From the NCBI RefSeq assembly GCF_002272785.1, contig NZ_MLAS01000013.1, forward strand, positions 1 through 53,519: a stretch of DNA of 53,519 nucleotides. Reading direction: 5' to 3'. The position numbers were made by a program, and so were the translations under genes. The DNA is from Helicobacter sp. 13S00477-4 (GTDB taxonomy: Bacteria > Campylobacterota > Campylobacteria > Campylobacterales > Helicobacteraceae). The notes beneath the pieces were generated by a model that saw only the letters and a list, made by a program, of their open reading frames with translations, was not told the DNA's origin and searched no databases. Shown piece by piece: positions 16,552 to 25,754 of the stretch; positions within the stretch are counted from its first letter, which is position 1; every line of letters starts with the position of its first letter.

Positions 16552-17118
16552 ATGAATATAGCCATCTATGGAGGTAGTTTTGACCCTCCACATATCGCAC
16601 ACCTTAAAATCATTGAAGTTGTCCTTGAAAAATTAGATATTGATAAGCTTATTGTCATTGTAGCTTACCAAAGTCCATTCAAAAAACCCTGTTTATTTGA
16701 AGCTCAAGAACGTTATGATTGGATGAAGCAACTGACTGAAAATTTATCAAAAGTAGAAATAAGCAATATGGAGATATTACAAAAAAAACCTATTCCAAGC
16801 ATTGAAAGTGTATTGAATATTAAGAAAAAATTTCAACCTCAAAAAATATTTTTTATTATCGGGGAAGATAATTTATCAAGTCTTTATAAATGGCACAAGT
16901 ATGATGAATTAAAAAAATTAGTAGAATTTATTTTAATTGAACGAGAAGGCTATCAAAATACATCAAAACAAAATCTCCATACTTTTACATTACCTAAAAT
17001 CACTCACAAGATTTCTTCCACACAAATTAAACAAAATCTCTCTTCAAGTAAACCACCTAAAGAATTGCCAAAAAAAATCAAAACCGAAGTCATTAAATCT
17101 TATAAGGAGCTACTTTGA
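16552..17118 (+). CDS. nadD: Nicotinate-nucleotide adenylyltransferase
   Basis: NadD makes deamido-NAD from nicotinate mononucleotide and ATP in NAD synthesis. The 188-residue protein opens with the nucleotidyltransferase motif GGSFDPPHIAH and ends with the second signature ISSTQIK. Gene order nikR-nadD is the same as in H. pylori. The stop codon overlaps the TTG start of rsfS by 4 bp. Confidence 0.93.
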   Translation: MNIAIYGGSFDPPHIAHLKIIEVVLEKLDIDKLIVIVAYQSPFKKPCLFEAQERYDWMKQLTENLSKVEISNMEILQKKPIPSIESVLNIKKKFQPQKIFFIIGEDNLSSLYKWHKYDELKKLVEFILIEREGYQNTSKQNLHTFTLPKITHKISSTQIKQNLSSSKPPKELPKKIKTEVIKSYKELL

Positions 17119-17471
17119 CACAAACACCAACCATTAAACAACGGACAAAAACCATACTCAATCTCTTGGATGAAAAAAAAGCTCAAGACTTAGAAAGTTT
17201 TAATCTCAGTGGCAAAGATTATATTGTTGATGAAGTCATCATTGCTACATCAATGGCAGGGAAACATTCTCATTCTTTACTTGATATGCTAAAAACTCAA
17301 CTCAAACCATTAGGAGAAATATTTTACAATACAGATGAAGAAAATGAAGATTGGCTAATTGCAGACTTAGGGGATATCATGATACATATTTTTACAGAAA
17401 ATCATCGAAAAAAATTTAACCTTGAAGAATTCTTAGAAGAAATCAACAAACAAAAGCACTCATCTGAATGA
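17115..17471 (+). CDS. rsfS: Ribosomal silencing factor RsfS
   Basis: RsfS binds ribosomal protein uL14 and blocks subunit joining in starvation. The 118-residue protein has the DUF143 pattern: DYIVDEVIIATSMAGKHSHSL and then NEDWLIADLGDIMIHIF. The start is TTG 17115, five bases after AAGGAG at 17104-17109, and overlaps the nadD stop (TTGA). nadD-rsfS adjacency is common in bacteria. Its stop overlaps the next start by 4 bp (ATGA). Confidence 0.92.
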   Translation: MTQTPTIKQRTKTILNLLDEKKAQDLESFNLSGKDYIVDEVIIATSMAGKHSHSLLDMLKTQLKPLGEIFYNTDEENEDWLIADLGDIMIHIFTENHRKKFNLEEFLEEINKQKHSSE

Positions 17472-18256
17472 GAGTAGATCTACACAATCATACAACTTTA
17501 TGCAATCATGCTTCAGGCTCCATAGATGAATATATTTCTAAAGCAGTTGAATTAGGGATTAATATTTATGGCTTTTCTTGCCATGCCCCTATGGATTTTG
17601 ACTCTAAATATAGGATGACATTTGAAGAACTTGATGAATATCATAAGATGATCATAGAAGCTAAAAAAAAATATGAAAATCAAATAGAGATATTAATGGG
17701 TCTTGAAGTAGATTTTATCAAAGGTAGAGAATACCTACTTGATAAAAAAGTCTTACAATATCCATGTGATTATCTTATTGGGTCTATACATTTTATTGAT
17801 GAATGGGGATTTGATAATCCAGAATTCATAGGAGAATATGCAAAAAAAGATATTGATGAGTATTGGAAAAAATATCTTCAATCGATCCAAAAAATGGCAG
17901 AAAGTAGATTTTTTCAAATTGTAGGTCATTTTGATTTACTGAAAATCTTTGGATACAAACCCACTGAATCTATTTTTCCATACATAAAAGAAACTCTTCA
18001 AGTCATCAGAGAAACAGAAATGGTCATTGAAATCAATGCTGCTGGATTCAGGAAACCTATCAAAGAACAATATCCTGATTTTAAAATTTTAGAATATGCT
18101 AAAAAAATTGGAATACCGATTACTTTTGGCAGTGATGCTCATAGCATAGATCAAGTAGGCTTTGGCTATGAAAAATGCCTGCAAATAGCAAAAAAAATAG
18201 GTTACAAAAAAGCGATTTATTTCAAAAACAAAAATCCTTATTCATTCTCATTATAG
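17468..18256 (+). CDS. hisJ: PHP-type histidinol-phosphatase
   Basis: This 262-residue metallophosphatase of the PHP superfamily probably removes phosphate from histidinol phosphate. The metal ligands lie in DLHNHTTLCNHA, GFSCHAP, GLEVDF, GSIHF, GHFDL and GSDAH, in the usual order. The fold and length fit the HisK/HisJ family. The gene is the last of the nikR-nadD-rsfS-hisJ run and starts within the rsfS stop. PHP enzymes vary in substrate, so the histidine role rests on family resemblance and on hisC and hisH in the same window. Confidence 0.82.
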   Translation: MRVDLHNHTTLCNHASGSIDEYISKAVELGINIYGFSCHAPMDFDSKYRMTFEELDEYHKMIIEAKKKYENQIEILMGLEVDFIKGREYLLDKKVLQYPCDYLIGSIHFIDEWGFDNPEFIGEYAKKDIDEYWKKYLQSIQKMAESRFFQIVGHFDLLKIFGYKPTESIFPYIKETLQVIRETEMVIEINAAGFRKPIKEQYPDFKILEYAKKIGIPITFGSDAHSIDQVGFGYEKCLQIAKKIGYKKAIYFKNKNPYSFSL

Positions 18257-18422
18257 GCATTTTAAGCCAAAATAGTTAAACAATTCAAATAACTTTTATG
18301 TTTAAATTTGTAACAAAAATAATTCTTTTTCGATTTATCCAATCTCTTTGTTTATTTTTTAACCATTTTAGCACTACAATTTCAAAGAACAAAATGACTA
18401 TACAAACTTTTAGGAATTATAA
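18257..18422 (+). promoter_or_regulatory. Upstream region of the nuo operon
   Basis: A 166-bp AT-rich gap precedes nuoA. A TACAAT at 18375-18380 is the best -10 candidate, giving a leader of about 35 nt. No hairpin terminator for the hisJ gene was found, so some read-through into nuo cannot be excluded. Confidence 0.35.
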
Positions 18423-18812
18423 ATGACCGATCCTATGCTTATGCACCCTTATTTTGGTGTCTTTATACTATTTGTTTTTACTTTTTTAGCTTTCAATACT
18501 ACGCTCAGGATTCAACGTTTCATTAGTAGAAAATTAGCCGATAAAAAAAATGAAAAATTAAAATTAGCTGCTTATGAATGTGGACCCTTGCCTATCAAAC
18601 AACAAAATCGAATTTCTCATCAATTCTATATCATGGCTATGCTATTTATTTTATTTGATGTAGAAGTTATTTTTATGTTTCCTTGGGCTATTGATTTTAA
18701 AGCATTAGGCATGTTTGGTTTTATCGAAATGCTTAGCTTCATTGGATTTTTAAGTATTGGTTTTATATATGCTTGGAAAAGAGGAGCTTTATTATGGCAC
18801 AACATCAAATAA
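18423..18812 (+). CDS. nuoA: NADH-quinone oxidoreductase subunit A
   Basis: This 129-residue membrane subunit of complex I has three transmembrane helices and the conserved loop [12 protein letters not shown] that lines the quinone chamber near NuoH and NuoD. It opens the 21-kb nuo run and overlaps nuoB by 19 bp. Confidence 0.96.
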   Translation: MTDPMLMHPYFGVFILFVFTFLAFNTTLRIQRFISRKLADKKNEKLKLAAYECGPLPIKQQNRISHQFYIMAMLFILFDVEVIFMFPWAIDFKALGMFGFIEMLSFIGFLSIGFIYAWKRGALLWHNIK

Positions 18813-19303
18813 ATTACCTCAAAAATTCTGGACTGCCTATAGCATTAACAACGATAGATAATCTTTTAAATTGGGGAAGAAGCAACTCCTTATGGCCTCT
18901 TACCTATGGGCTTGCTTGTTGTGCTATCGAAATGATGGCTACAGGGGGTTCAAGGTTTGATTTTGATCGTTTTGGTACAATCTTCCGTGCTTCTCCAAGA
19001 CAATCAGATGTGATGATCATTGCAGGAACTGTTACAAAAAAACATGCTGAATTTACTCGCAGACTCTATGATCAAATGCCAGAACCAAAATGGGTTATTT
19101 CAATGGGAAGTTGTGCTAATACAGGAGGAATGTTTAATACCTACGCGACCGTACAAGGTGTAGATAGAATCATCCCTGTGGATATTTATCTTCCTGGTTG
19201 TGCTCCACGACCAGAAACCTTACAATATGCTTTAATGGTACTGCAAAAAAAAATTCGCAACCAAAAAGCAATCAAAAAAAATACTCCTAAACGTCTTGTA
19301 TAA
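18794..19303 (+). CDS. nuoB: NADH-quinone oxidoreductase subunit B
   Basis: NuoB holds cluster N2, the last Fe-S centre before quinone. The 169-residue product starts at ATG 18794, seven bases after GAGGAG; a TTG at 18773 would add seven residues but lies within nuoA without a ribosome site. The adjacent Cys pair in [10 protein letters not shown] and the later Cys residues in GSCANTGG and LPGCAPRPE supply the four cluster ligands. Confidence 0.96.
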   Translation: MAQHQINYLKNSGLPIALTTIDNLLNWGRSNSLWPLTYGLACCAIEMMATGGSRFDFDRFGTIFRASPRQSDVMIIAGTVTKKHAEFTRRLYDQMPEPKWVISMGSCANTGGMFNTYATVQGVDRIIPVDIYLPGCAPRPETLQYALMVLQKKIRNQKAIKKNTPKRLV

Positions 19304-19313
19304 AGGATAAAAT

Positions 19314-20105
19314 ATGGTTAGGCAAGAAAAAATTGGCTTAGATATTCAAAAAAAAGTTTATCATACAGATAAATTCTACCAACCTAAAGAAACTATAAAA
19401 TACCCTATTGTAGGAACACAATATGAAATTATCTATAATCACTTATCCTACAATCACAAAATTGAAAATGCCTATATTGAACTTTCTACAGCTGTTTTTT
19501 GGATACAAAAAAAAGAACTCATCCCCATTATAAAAAAACTAAAATCCTTAGGATATGATATATTGACAGAGATGAGTGCGATTGATATGCTTGCTATAGA
19601 TAACCGATTTGAAATGTTTTATCAATTTTTATCTATACTGCCAAATAATTCTCAAAAAAGACGCATACGGATCAAATGCTATTTAAATCCAAATGAAAAC
19701 ATTGATTCTATTAGTGGAGAATTTCGTGCTGCACTATGGAGCGAAAGAGAAGCTTATGATATGCTAGGTATTGTTTTCACAAATCATCCGCACCTCAATA
19801 GAATCCTAATGCCTCAAGATTGGGTAGGTCATCCTCTCTTAAAATCCTATCCCCTCAAGGGAGATGAAAATGCCTCTTGGTATGAGGTTGATAAAATTTT
19901 TGGCAAGGATTACAGACAAATTATTGGACCTGAACAAAGAGATAGTGCAAGGGTTGATGAAAAAGATACATTCAACTTTGCGAGGATTGGACACGAAACT
20001 CAAAAAGGCACTCAAGAAACACTTAAATTATCTGGATCAAAAAATGCACTTTTTGTAAAAAATCTTGAAAATTCTAACCCTAAAGTATTAAAAGAAAGGC
20101 CTTAA
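19314..20105 (+). CDS. nuoC: NADH-quinone oxidoreductase subunit C
   Basis: A 263-residue hydrophilic connecting subunit of the complex I peripheral arm. The diagnostic 30-kDa subunit signature is in [20 protein letters not shown], followed by [17 protein letters not shown]. NuoC and NuoD are separate genes here, not fused as in E. coli. The C-terminal tail after about residue 215 is polar and probably disordered. Confidence 0.95.
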   Translation: MVRQEKIGLDIQKKVYHTDKFYQPKETIKYPIVGTQYEIIYNHLSYNHKIENAYIELSTAVFWIQKKELIPIIKKLKSLGYDILTEMSAIDMLAIDNRFEMFYQFLSILPNNSQKRRIRIKCYLNPNENIDSISGEFRAALWSEREAYDMLGIVFTNHPHLNRILMPQDWVGHPLLKSYPLKGDENASWYEVDKIFGKDYRQIIGPEQRDSARVDEKDTFNFARIGHETQKGTQETLKLSGSKNALFVKNLENSNPKVLKERP

Positions 20106-20109
20106 AAAA

Positions 20110-21339
20110 ATGCCACAAGTTTATACAAAACTCAAACCTCAATTTGAAAATATCATTTTTGAGCAAGATGATAATAAAATGATTGTTAATTTTGGTCCAC
20201 AGCACCCATCTTCCCACGGACAACTCCGCTTAATTTTAGAACTTGATGGAGAAAAAGTCATCAAAGCTACTCCAGATATTGGCTATCTGCACAGAGGAAT
20301 AGAAAAACTTGCTGAAAATATGATTTATAATGAATTTATGCCCACCACTGATAGGCTTGATTATACTTCAGCTACAAGCAATAATTATGCTTTTGCTCAT
20401 GGCGTTGAAACATTGCTTGATATAAAGATACCTCGTAGGGCTCAAGTTATTCGCACCATTTTACTAGAACTCAATCGTATCATTTCTCATATTTTTTTCA
20501 TTGCTGTACACGGAATGGATGTGGGAGCATTATCAATGTTTTTATATTGCTTCAAAACCAGAGAGTATGGTTTAGATTTGATAGAAGATTATTGTGGTGC
20601 AAGGCTTACACATAATGCAATTCGAATTGGAGGAGTTCCACTTGATTTACCATTAGGATGGTGTGATGGACTCAAGAAATTTATCACTGAAACACATCAA
20701 ACTGTTGCATTGATAGAAGGATTATTAGATGAGAATCGTATCTGGAAAGGCAGGCTTGAAAATGTTGGTACTATATCTCAAGAAATGGCTAAAACTTGGG
20801 GAATGAGCGGGATTATGCTCAGAGCAACAGGAATTGCTTATGATATACGAAAAGAAGAGCCTTATGAACTTTATGATGAACTTGATTTTGATATACCTAT
20901 TACAGATAGTGGAGATTCTTATGGAAGATATAAACTCTATATGCAAGAAATAAAAGAATCTATCCGTATTTTAGAACAACTCATTGAAATGTATCCAAAA
21001 ACTGATAACTTATTAATGGCAAAGGCTCCTGATTATATCTCCTCTCCTAAAGAAGATATTATGACTCAAAATTATGCTTTAATGCAACATTTTGTCCTCG
21101 TAACACAAGGGATGAGACCCCCAAAAGGTGAAGTTTACGCACCTACAGAATCGCCAAAAGGCGAGCTTGGATTTTTTATCCATTCTGAAGGCAACCCTTA
21201 CCCTCATCGTGTCAAGATAAAAGCCCCAAGTTTTTATCATATTGGAGCTCTTCAAGATTTACTCATTGATCATTACTTAGCAGATGTAGTTACTATTATT
21301 GGTTCAACAAATGCAGTATTTGGAGAGGTAGATAGATGA
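20110..21339 (+). CDS. nuoD: NADH-quinone oxidoreductase subunit D
   Basis: This 409-residue subunit forms the quinone-reduction site with NuoB. The N-terminal [13 protein letters not shown] loop carries the His that contacts the quinone head. The family signature continues with [13 protein letters not shown]. The C-terminus ends in [12 protein letters not shown], as expected. The stop overlaps the next start by 4 bp. Confidence 0.96.
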   Translation: MPQVYTKLKPQFENIIFEQDDNKMIVNFGPQHPSSHGQLRLILELDGEKVIKATPDIGYLHRGIEKLAENMIYNEFMPTTDRLDYTSATSNNYAFAHGVETLLDIKIPRRAQVIRTILLELNRIISHIFFIAVHGMDVGALSMFLYCFKTREYGLDLIEDYCGARLTHNAIRIGGVPLDLPLGWCDGLKKFITETHQTVALIEGLLDENRIWKGRLENVGTISQEMAKTWGMSGIMLRATGIAYDIRKEEPYELYDELDFDIPITDSGDSYGRYKLYMQEIKESIRILEQLIEMYPKTDNLLMAKAPDYISSPKEDIMTQNYALMQHFVLVTQGMRPPKGEVYAPTESPKGELGFFIHSEGNPYPHRVKIKAPSFYHIGALQDLLIDHYLADVVTIIGSTNAVFGEVDR

Positions 21340-21566
21340 AACGTTTTGATTTGAGGCATTTAAAAAATGAGTTTTATAACCGTATGGGAGAAATCATTGA
21401 TTCAAATCTAGAAAATGGTGAAGTGGGTATATTTATATTTGAATTGGGAGATTTTGAAAATGTGAAAAAAAGTGCAGAATTCATCAAAAATCGTGGTGAT
21501 GAATTGATGAATTCTATTCGTTTCAATCAAGTCGATTGGATACTTGTGGTAAAAAAAAGAGGTTGA
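21336..21566 (+). CDS. Short NuoE-position protein (HP1264-like)
   Basis: A 76-residue protein sits where nuoE would be. It has none of the four cysteines that bind the 2Fe-2S cluster N1a in true NuoE. It resembles the short protein in the same slot of the H. pylori nuo operon (HP1264), for which flavin binding has been reported. Overlap of 4 bp with nuoD and a 4-bp gap to the next gene show it belongs to the operon. It probably docks the altered electron-input module onto complex I; this is inference. Confidence 0.75.
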   Translation: MKRFDLRHLKNEFYNRMGEIIDSNLENGEVGIFIFELGDFENVKKSAEFIKNRGDELMNSIRFNQVDWILVVKKRG

Positions 21567-21570
21567 TAAG

Positions 21571-23496
21571 ATGTATCCTTCTATCCCCTATTCTATACCC
21601 ATACAAGATTTTCCAAATCATCTTCAAAGCGATAAACTAAAAGCATTTATAGGATGGGATGGTTTAGTTATTTTTGATGAAAGTACTGATATTTTAGATA
21701 CACTTAAAAATTATGCTTTTCAATACCAATGCTATGCCGAAGCTTGCGGAAGATGTACTCCAGGAAAATATGGAGGAAAAGTCCTATATGAACTTTTGGA
21801 CAAAATCCAAAAAAATCCCCAATCTTCACAAACAGATATACAACATTTAGAAAAAGTATGCGAGTTAATGATTGCAACAAGCAAATGTGAGATTGGCAAA
21901 ACAACCCCCAAACCAATATTGCAAATATTAAAATCCAAAAAAGAGATTTTTACCACATCTTCAATACAAGGTAAAAAACAACATTATATTTCTAAAATAA
22001 CTGCACCATGCACAGATGCTTGTCCTTCACATGTCAATATACCTGGCTATATAGAAGGTGTCCGAGATATGCTTTTTAAAGAATCTCTGATTGCCACAAG
22101 AGGATCAATGCCCTTGGCACAAGTCTGTGGTAGGGTTTGTCCACATCCTTGCGAAAGTGCTTGTCGACGATCTATTCTTGATGAACCTATAAGTATTATG
22201 GAACTCAAACGTGTCGGGGCAGATTACGAATACGATATGCAACTTCCTTATCAACATCCAAAAGCTCCTGATAAAATTCATTCTGAATCTAAAATAGCTA
22301 TCATTGGAGCTGGACCTGCTGGTTTGAGTGCTGCTTATTATTTGGCTCTAGAAGGCATTAATACTGATGTTTATGAAGCTTTACCTGTTCTTGGTGGAGA
22401 GGTTGCTGTAGGTGTTCCAGACTATAGGATGCCTATCTCTCATTACAATCATGATATTGATATGCTTAAAAAACTAGGTGTAAGATTCCACACTTCAAGC
22501 CCAATGGATGAAAAATCAATGCTAGAACTTGAAAAATCTACACAAGCCATCATCCTTGCTACTGGTGCAAGGATATCTAAAAAACTAGGTGTTGTAGATG
22601 AAAATCCCAAATTAAAAGGTTATTTCCCTGCCATCTCTTTTATGGATAAAGTCAATTTAGCTCAAAAATTCAACATAGGCAGCCTACCTGATTTAAAAGG
22701 AAAGAATATTGTTTGTGTTGGAGGGGGATTTACTTCTATGGATGTTGTAAGGTGTGCAATAAGACTAGGAGCAAAATCTGTAACTATGCTTTACCGTAGA
22801 GATGAAGCCTCCATCATTAACAATACTTCAAAAGAAGAATATCACGAAAGCCTTGAAGAAGGTGTAAAATTTAAATTCTTAAGTGCTATTGACCGCATTA
22901 ATTCTGAAAACAACCAAATCACTTCAGTGCAAGTAATAAACTTTGAACTCAAAAAAACTCCTTCTTCCCCAAAAGGAGAATTGATAAGAATTGATAAACC
23001 ACCCTTAGAAATTGAATGTGATATTCTAATTCCAGCAGTTTCTCAAATCCCTGATTTTTCATATCTTCCAAAAAATTGGGGAATAGAACTAACCAAATGG
23101 GGGACTCTACAAACAGAAACAGGGACTTTTCACACAAATAAAAAAGGAGTTTTTGGTTGTGGGGATTGCGTGAGTGGACCGCTTACTATTGTAAATGCTG
23201 TCGGACAAGGTAAAAGAGTAGCAAGTGTCATAAAACGCTATTTACAAACTGGTAAAATCTCACTAAACGATGATGAAAAAATGGAGGATTATCTACATAC
23301 TTTTGGCGTATTCAATCGTGATGAAACTATTCAAGGCTGGATAAAAGGAGTAAAACGATCTGAAAGTGAAAAAATATTGCCTGAAGATAGGAAAAATAAT
23401 TTTTCCGAGGTAAATCTTGGATTTTCCAATCAAGAAGCTATCAATGAAGCACAAAGATGTATGCGATGTTACTATATAGCAATGGCAGTAATATAA
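21571..23496 (+). CDS. NuoF-position fusion: NuoF-type Fe-S tail plus GltD-like FAD/NAD(P)H oxidoreductase
   Basis: This 641-residue protein replaces NuoF. Residues 40-125 resemble only the C-terminal helical part of NuoF that holds cluster N3 (ACGRCTPGK at 58-66 and Cys106). One usual ligand is Gly65, while Cys54 and Cys97 lie nearby. The NuoF FMN/NADH domain is missing. From about 140 the protein is like the small subunit of glutamate synthase: Cys147/151 and Cys186/190/194/198 for Fe-S clusters, an FAD site GAGPAGLSAAYY (246-257), and a second nucleotide site in GGGFTSMDVVR followed by LYRRDEA. The C-terminus has a CMRC pair. It probably oxidises NAD(P)H, or a partner ferredoxin, and feeds electrons into NuoG. 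The donor is not decided by sequence. Confidence 0.85.
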   Translation: MYPSIPYSIPIQDFPNHLQSDKLKAFIGWDGLVIFDESTDILDTLKNYAFQYQCYAEACGRCTPGKYGGKVLYELLDKIQKNPQSSQTDIQHLEKVCELMIATSKCEIGKTTPKPILQILKSKKEIFTTSSIQGKKQHYISKITAPCTDACPSHVNIPGYIEGVRDMLFKESLIATRGSMPLAQVCGRVCPHPCESACRRSILDEPISIMELKRVGADYEYDMQLPYQHPKAPDKIHSESKIAIIGAGPAGLSAAYYLALEGINTDVYEALPVLGGEVAVGVPDYRMPISHYNHDIDMLKKLGVRFHTSSPMDEKSMLELEKSTQAIILATGARISKKLGVVDENPKLKGYFPAISFMDKVNLAQKFNIGSLPDLKGKNIVCVGGGFTSMDVVRCAIRLGAKSVTMLYRRDEASIINNTSKEEYHESLEEGVKFKFLSAIDRINSENNQITSVQVINFELKKTPSSPKGELIRIDKPPLEIECDILIPAVSQIPDFSYLPKNWGIELTKWGTLQTETGTFHTNKKGVFGCGDCVSGPLTIVNAVGQGKRVASVIKRYLQTGKISLNDDEKMEDYLHTFGVFNRDETIQGWIKGVKRSESEKILPEDRKNNFSEVNLGFSNQEAINEAQRCMRCYYIAMAVI

Positions 23497-25754
23497 TGGA
23501 AATTTATATCAATAGCCAAAAATTTTCTTTCAATCCAGGTGAAAGCATCCTTGAAATAGCTAGAAAAAATAATGTCTATATACCTACTTTATGTCATTTA
23601 CCAAAACTCTTGCCTGTAGGAGCTTGTCGGATGTGTGTTGTTGAAGAAGAAGGTGGCAATATTATTGCCTCTTGCAAAAGTCCAGCTATACATGGGAGTA
23701 AAATCTATACCCATACATCGAAAATACAACAATATCGCCAAGAAATAATGAAATTCCTATCCATAAACCATCCATTGGAATGTGGGGTATGCGATAAAAG
23801 TGGTGAATGTGAGCTGCAAGATAAAGTACTTGAGACAAAAATTCCTTTTCAGAGCTTTGGAGCAAAACAAAGGCAAGATGATTTTATTTCTTTCAAAAAT
23901 AAAATTTATGATGAAAGTCTTTGTATTATGTGTGAACGTTGTGCAAGAGTCTGCAACCAAATCGTAGGTAATAACTATTTACAAGTTGTTGCTGGAGGAT
24001 ATAATTCCAAAATAGGTATTAATGAAGAAAATTATTGTGAAGATTGTGATGAATGTGTGAGTGTATGCCCTACAGGTGCTATGATATCTCAAAGATTTCA
24101 ATATAATTCAAATGCTTGGGAATTACAAAAAATCTCTAGCACTTGCACAAATTGCTCACTTGGTTGCTATATAATTTATGAAACAAAAAATACACATAAA
24201 ACCGAACATATCAGCAAAAATAAAAAAATTTATAGAAGCAATACACAAATGGAATTTGCACAACTTTGTCATTCTGGAAGGCATAATTTTATTAATTTTC
24301 CAGTTTGGCAAAAAAATCATCCAGCTTTTGAATCTGCTATCAAAGCATTCAAAAATGCTATTGCGATAAGGATAGGGCTCCAAACAACTAATGAAGAAGC
24401 TTATATTATAAATTACCTCAAAAATCAACTTGGACTCAAACTATATTGTGAAGATGCAAGGGTATATCAAAATTTTGTTACAACTTTAAAATCCATTTCA
24501 AATAAACCTATTTTTGATACAAAAAATACCCTCAAAAACGCTGATATGTGCTTGAGTTTAGGTAGTTATATATTTGATGAAATGCCTGTATTAAAAAGTC
24601 AAATTGCTCAAGCTATCAATTCACAAAAAATGAAATATATCTACCTACACCCCATCGTTGATGATCGTTTAAAAAAACACTCCCATATCCAATATGAAGT
24701 CAATACAGAATTAGGAGTTGTTGCCCTAATGATGGCAAATTTTCTAAAAGATTTGCATCTCAATGAAGAAATCGCAGATTTTATACAAAACCTTGATATT
24801 GGATATCTAAGTTCAGAATCCAATATCAGCGAAGAAGAGCTTCAAAACCTTACTGAAATATTTAAAAAATCAAAAAATCCCATTCTGTTTGTAGGTCATG
24901 AGCTTTTCTATCATTCTCATTGTGAAGATATTGCTTATATGCTAGGATTGATAGAACAATATACACCCTTAAAAATCATCATTTTATCACCTGGAGGAAA
25001 TGCAACAGGCATTTCTTTAATCTGTAATCTAGATACTGATAACCATAACAATACAAATGTTATTGGATATAGAACAAATGGCGAATTTATACTCAATGAA
25101 CTTTCTGAAGAGATTATCTATGAAGAAAATATAAATTTTGCCCCAAAAATTGATATGATTCTTCCCTCTTTGACGCAACTTGAAGGAACTATTGTCAATA
25201 CAGATTATCAATTAATGCCTATTTTTGCTTCCTTGCCTTATGAATCTTATGATTTATGTGATATTGCCCAGCATTTTGGACTTAAAGAAACTTTTTTGAT
25301 AGAGTTTACACATAAACTCCCTCCAGAAAAGGGGTTTAAAAGTATTGATTATGACTCATTGTCTAATTATTTTGAAAAAAATGGAGAAGAAATCAGAGGA
25401 TATAAGTTAGAACAAAAATCTTTTATCGCAAAAAATACCAAAAAAATCAAGACTATTGATTTCCTTCCTGAATCTAATGGTTCAATTTTATTCACTCCAA
25501 AACCTTCTGGGAATTTTTTGAATTTTGATTCTCCAAAAATCATAGGTTCCAAACAATTTGCAATCGCCAATAAAATCCATTCTCATCAAAAAGTATCCTT
25601 TAATCTCAATGGTCAAAATTTTAGCTGTGATTTTGTTGAACAAGAATACTTCAAAGGCATGATTGCAGTTTTTGATAGTGGAAAATATTCTATTTCAAAA
25701 CAAAAATATCCTTATGAAAAAATCACCCTAAATAATGGAGTGAAAAATGATTAA
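23496..25754 (+). CDS. nuoG: NADH-quinone oxidoreductase subunit G, first copy
   Basis: The start is ATG 23496, overlapping the previous stop (TAATG); 752 residues. Ligand sets are complete: 2Fe-2S N1b at Cys33/44/47/60; N5-type His92, Cys96/99/105; two ferredoxin-type clusters at Cys143/146/149/153 and Cys181/184/187/191; N7-type Cys217/220/224 and Cys258. The rest is a degenerate molybdopterin-like domain without cofactor motifs. The copy is clearly related to the next gene, with near-identical blocks such as HPLECGVCDKSGECELQD. The start lacks a clear ribosome site, so coupling to the upstream gene is likely. Confidence 0.92.
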   Translation: MEIYINSQKFSFNPGESILEIARKNNVYIPTLCHLPKLLPVGACRMCVVEEEGGNIIASCKSPAIHGSKIYTHTSKIQQYRQEIMKFLSINHPLECGVCDKSGECELQDKVLETKIPFQSFGAKQRQDDFISFKNKIYDESLCIMCERCARVCNQIVGNNYLQVVAGGYNSKIGINEENYCEDCDECVSVCPTGAMISQRFQYNSNAWELQKISSTCTNCSLGCYIIYETKNTHKTEHISKNKKIYRSNTQMEFAQLCHSGRHNFINFPVWQKNHPAFESAIKAFKNAIAIRIGLQTTNEEAYIINYLKNQLGLKLYCEDARVYQNFVTTLKSISNKPIFDTKNTLKNADMCLSLGSYIFDEMPVLKSQIAQAINSQKMKYIYLHPIVDDRLKKHSHIQYEVNTELGVVALMMANFLKDLHLNEEIADFIQNLDIGYLSSESNISEEELQNLTEIFKKSKNPILFVGHELFYHSHCEDIAYMLGLIEQYTPLKIIILSPGGNATGISLICNLDTDNHNNTNVIGYRTNGEFILNELSEEIIYEENINFAPKIDMILPSLTQLEGTIVNTDYQLMPIFASLPYESYDLCDIAQHFGLKETFLIEFTHKLPPEKGFKSIDYDSLSNYFEKNGEEIRGYKLEQKSFIAKNTKKIKTIDFLPESNGSILFTPKPSGNFLNFDSPKIIGSKQFAIANKIHSHQKVSFNLNGQNFSCDFVEQEYFKGMIAVFDSGKYSISKQKYPYEKITLNNGVKND

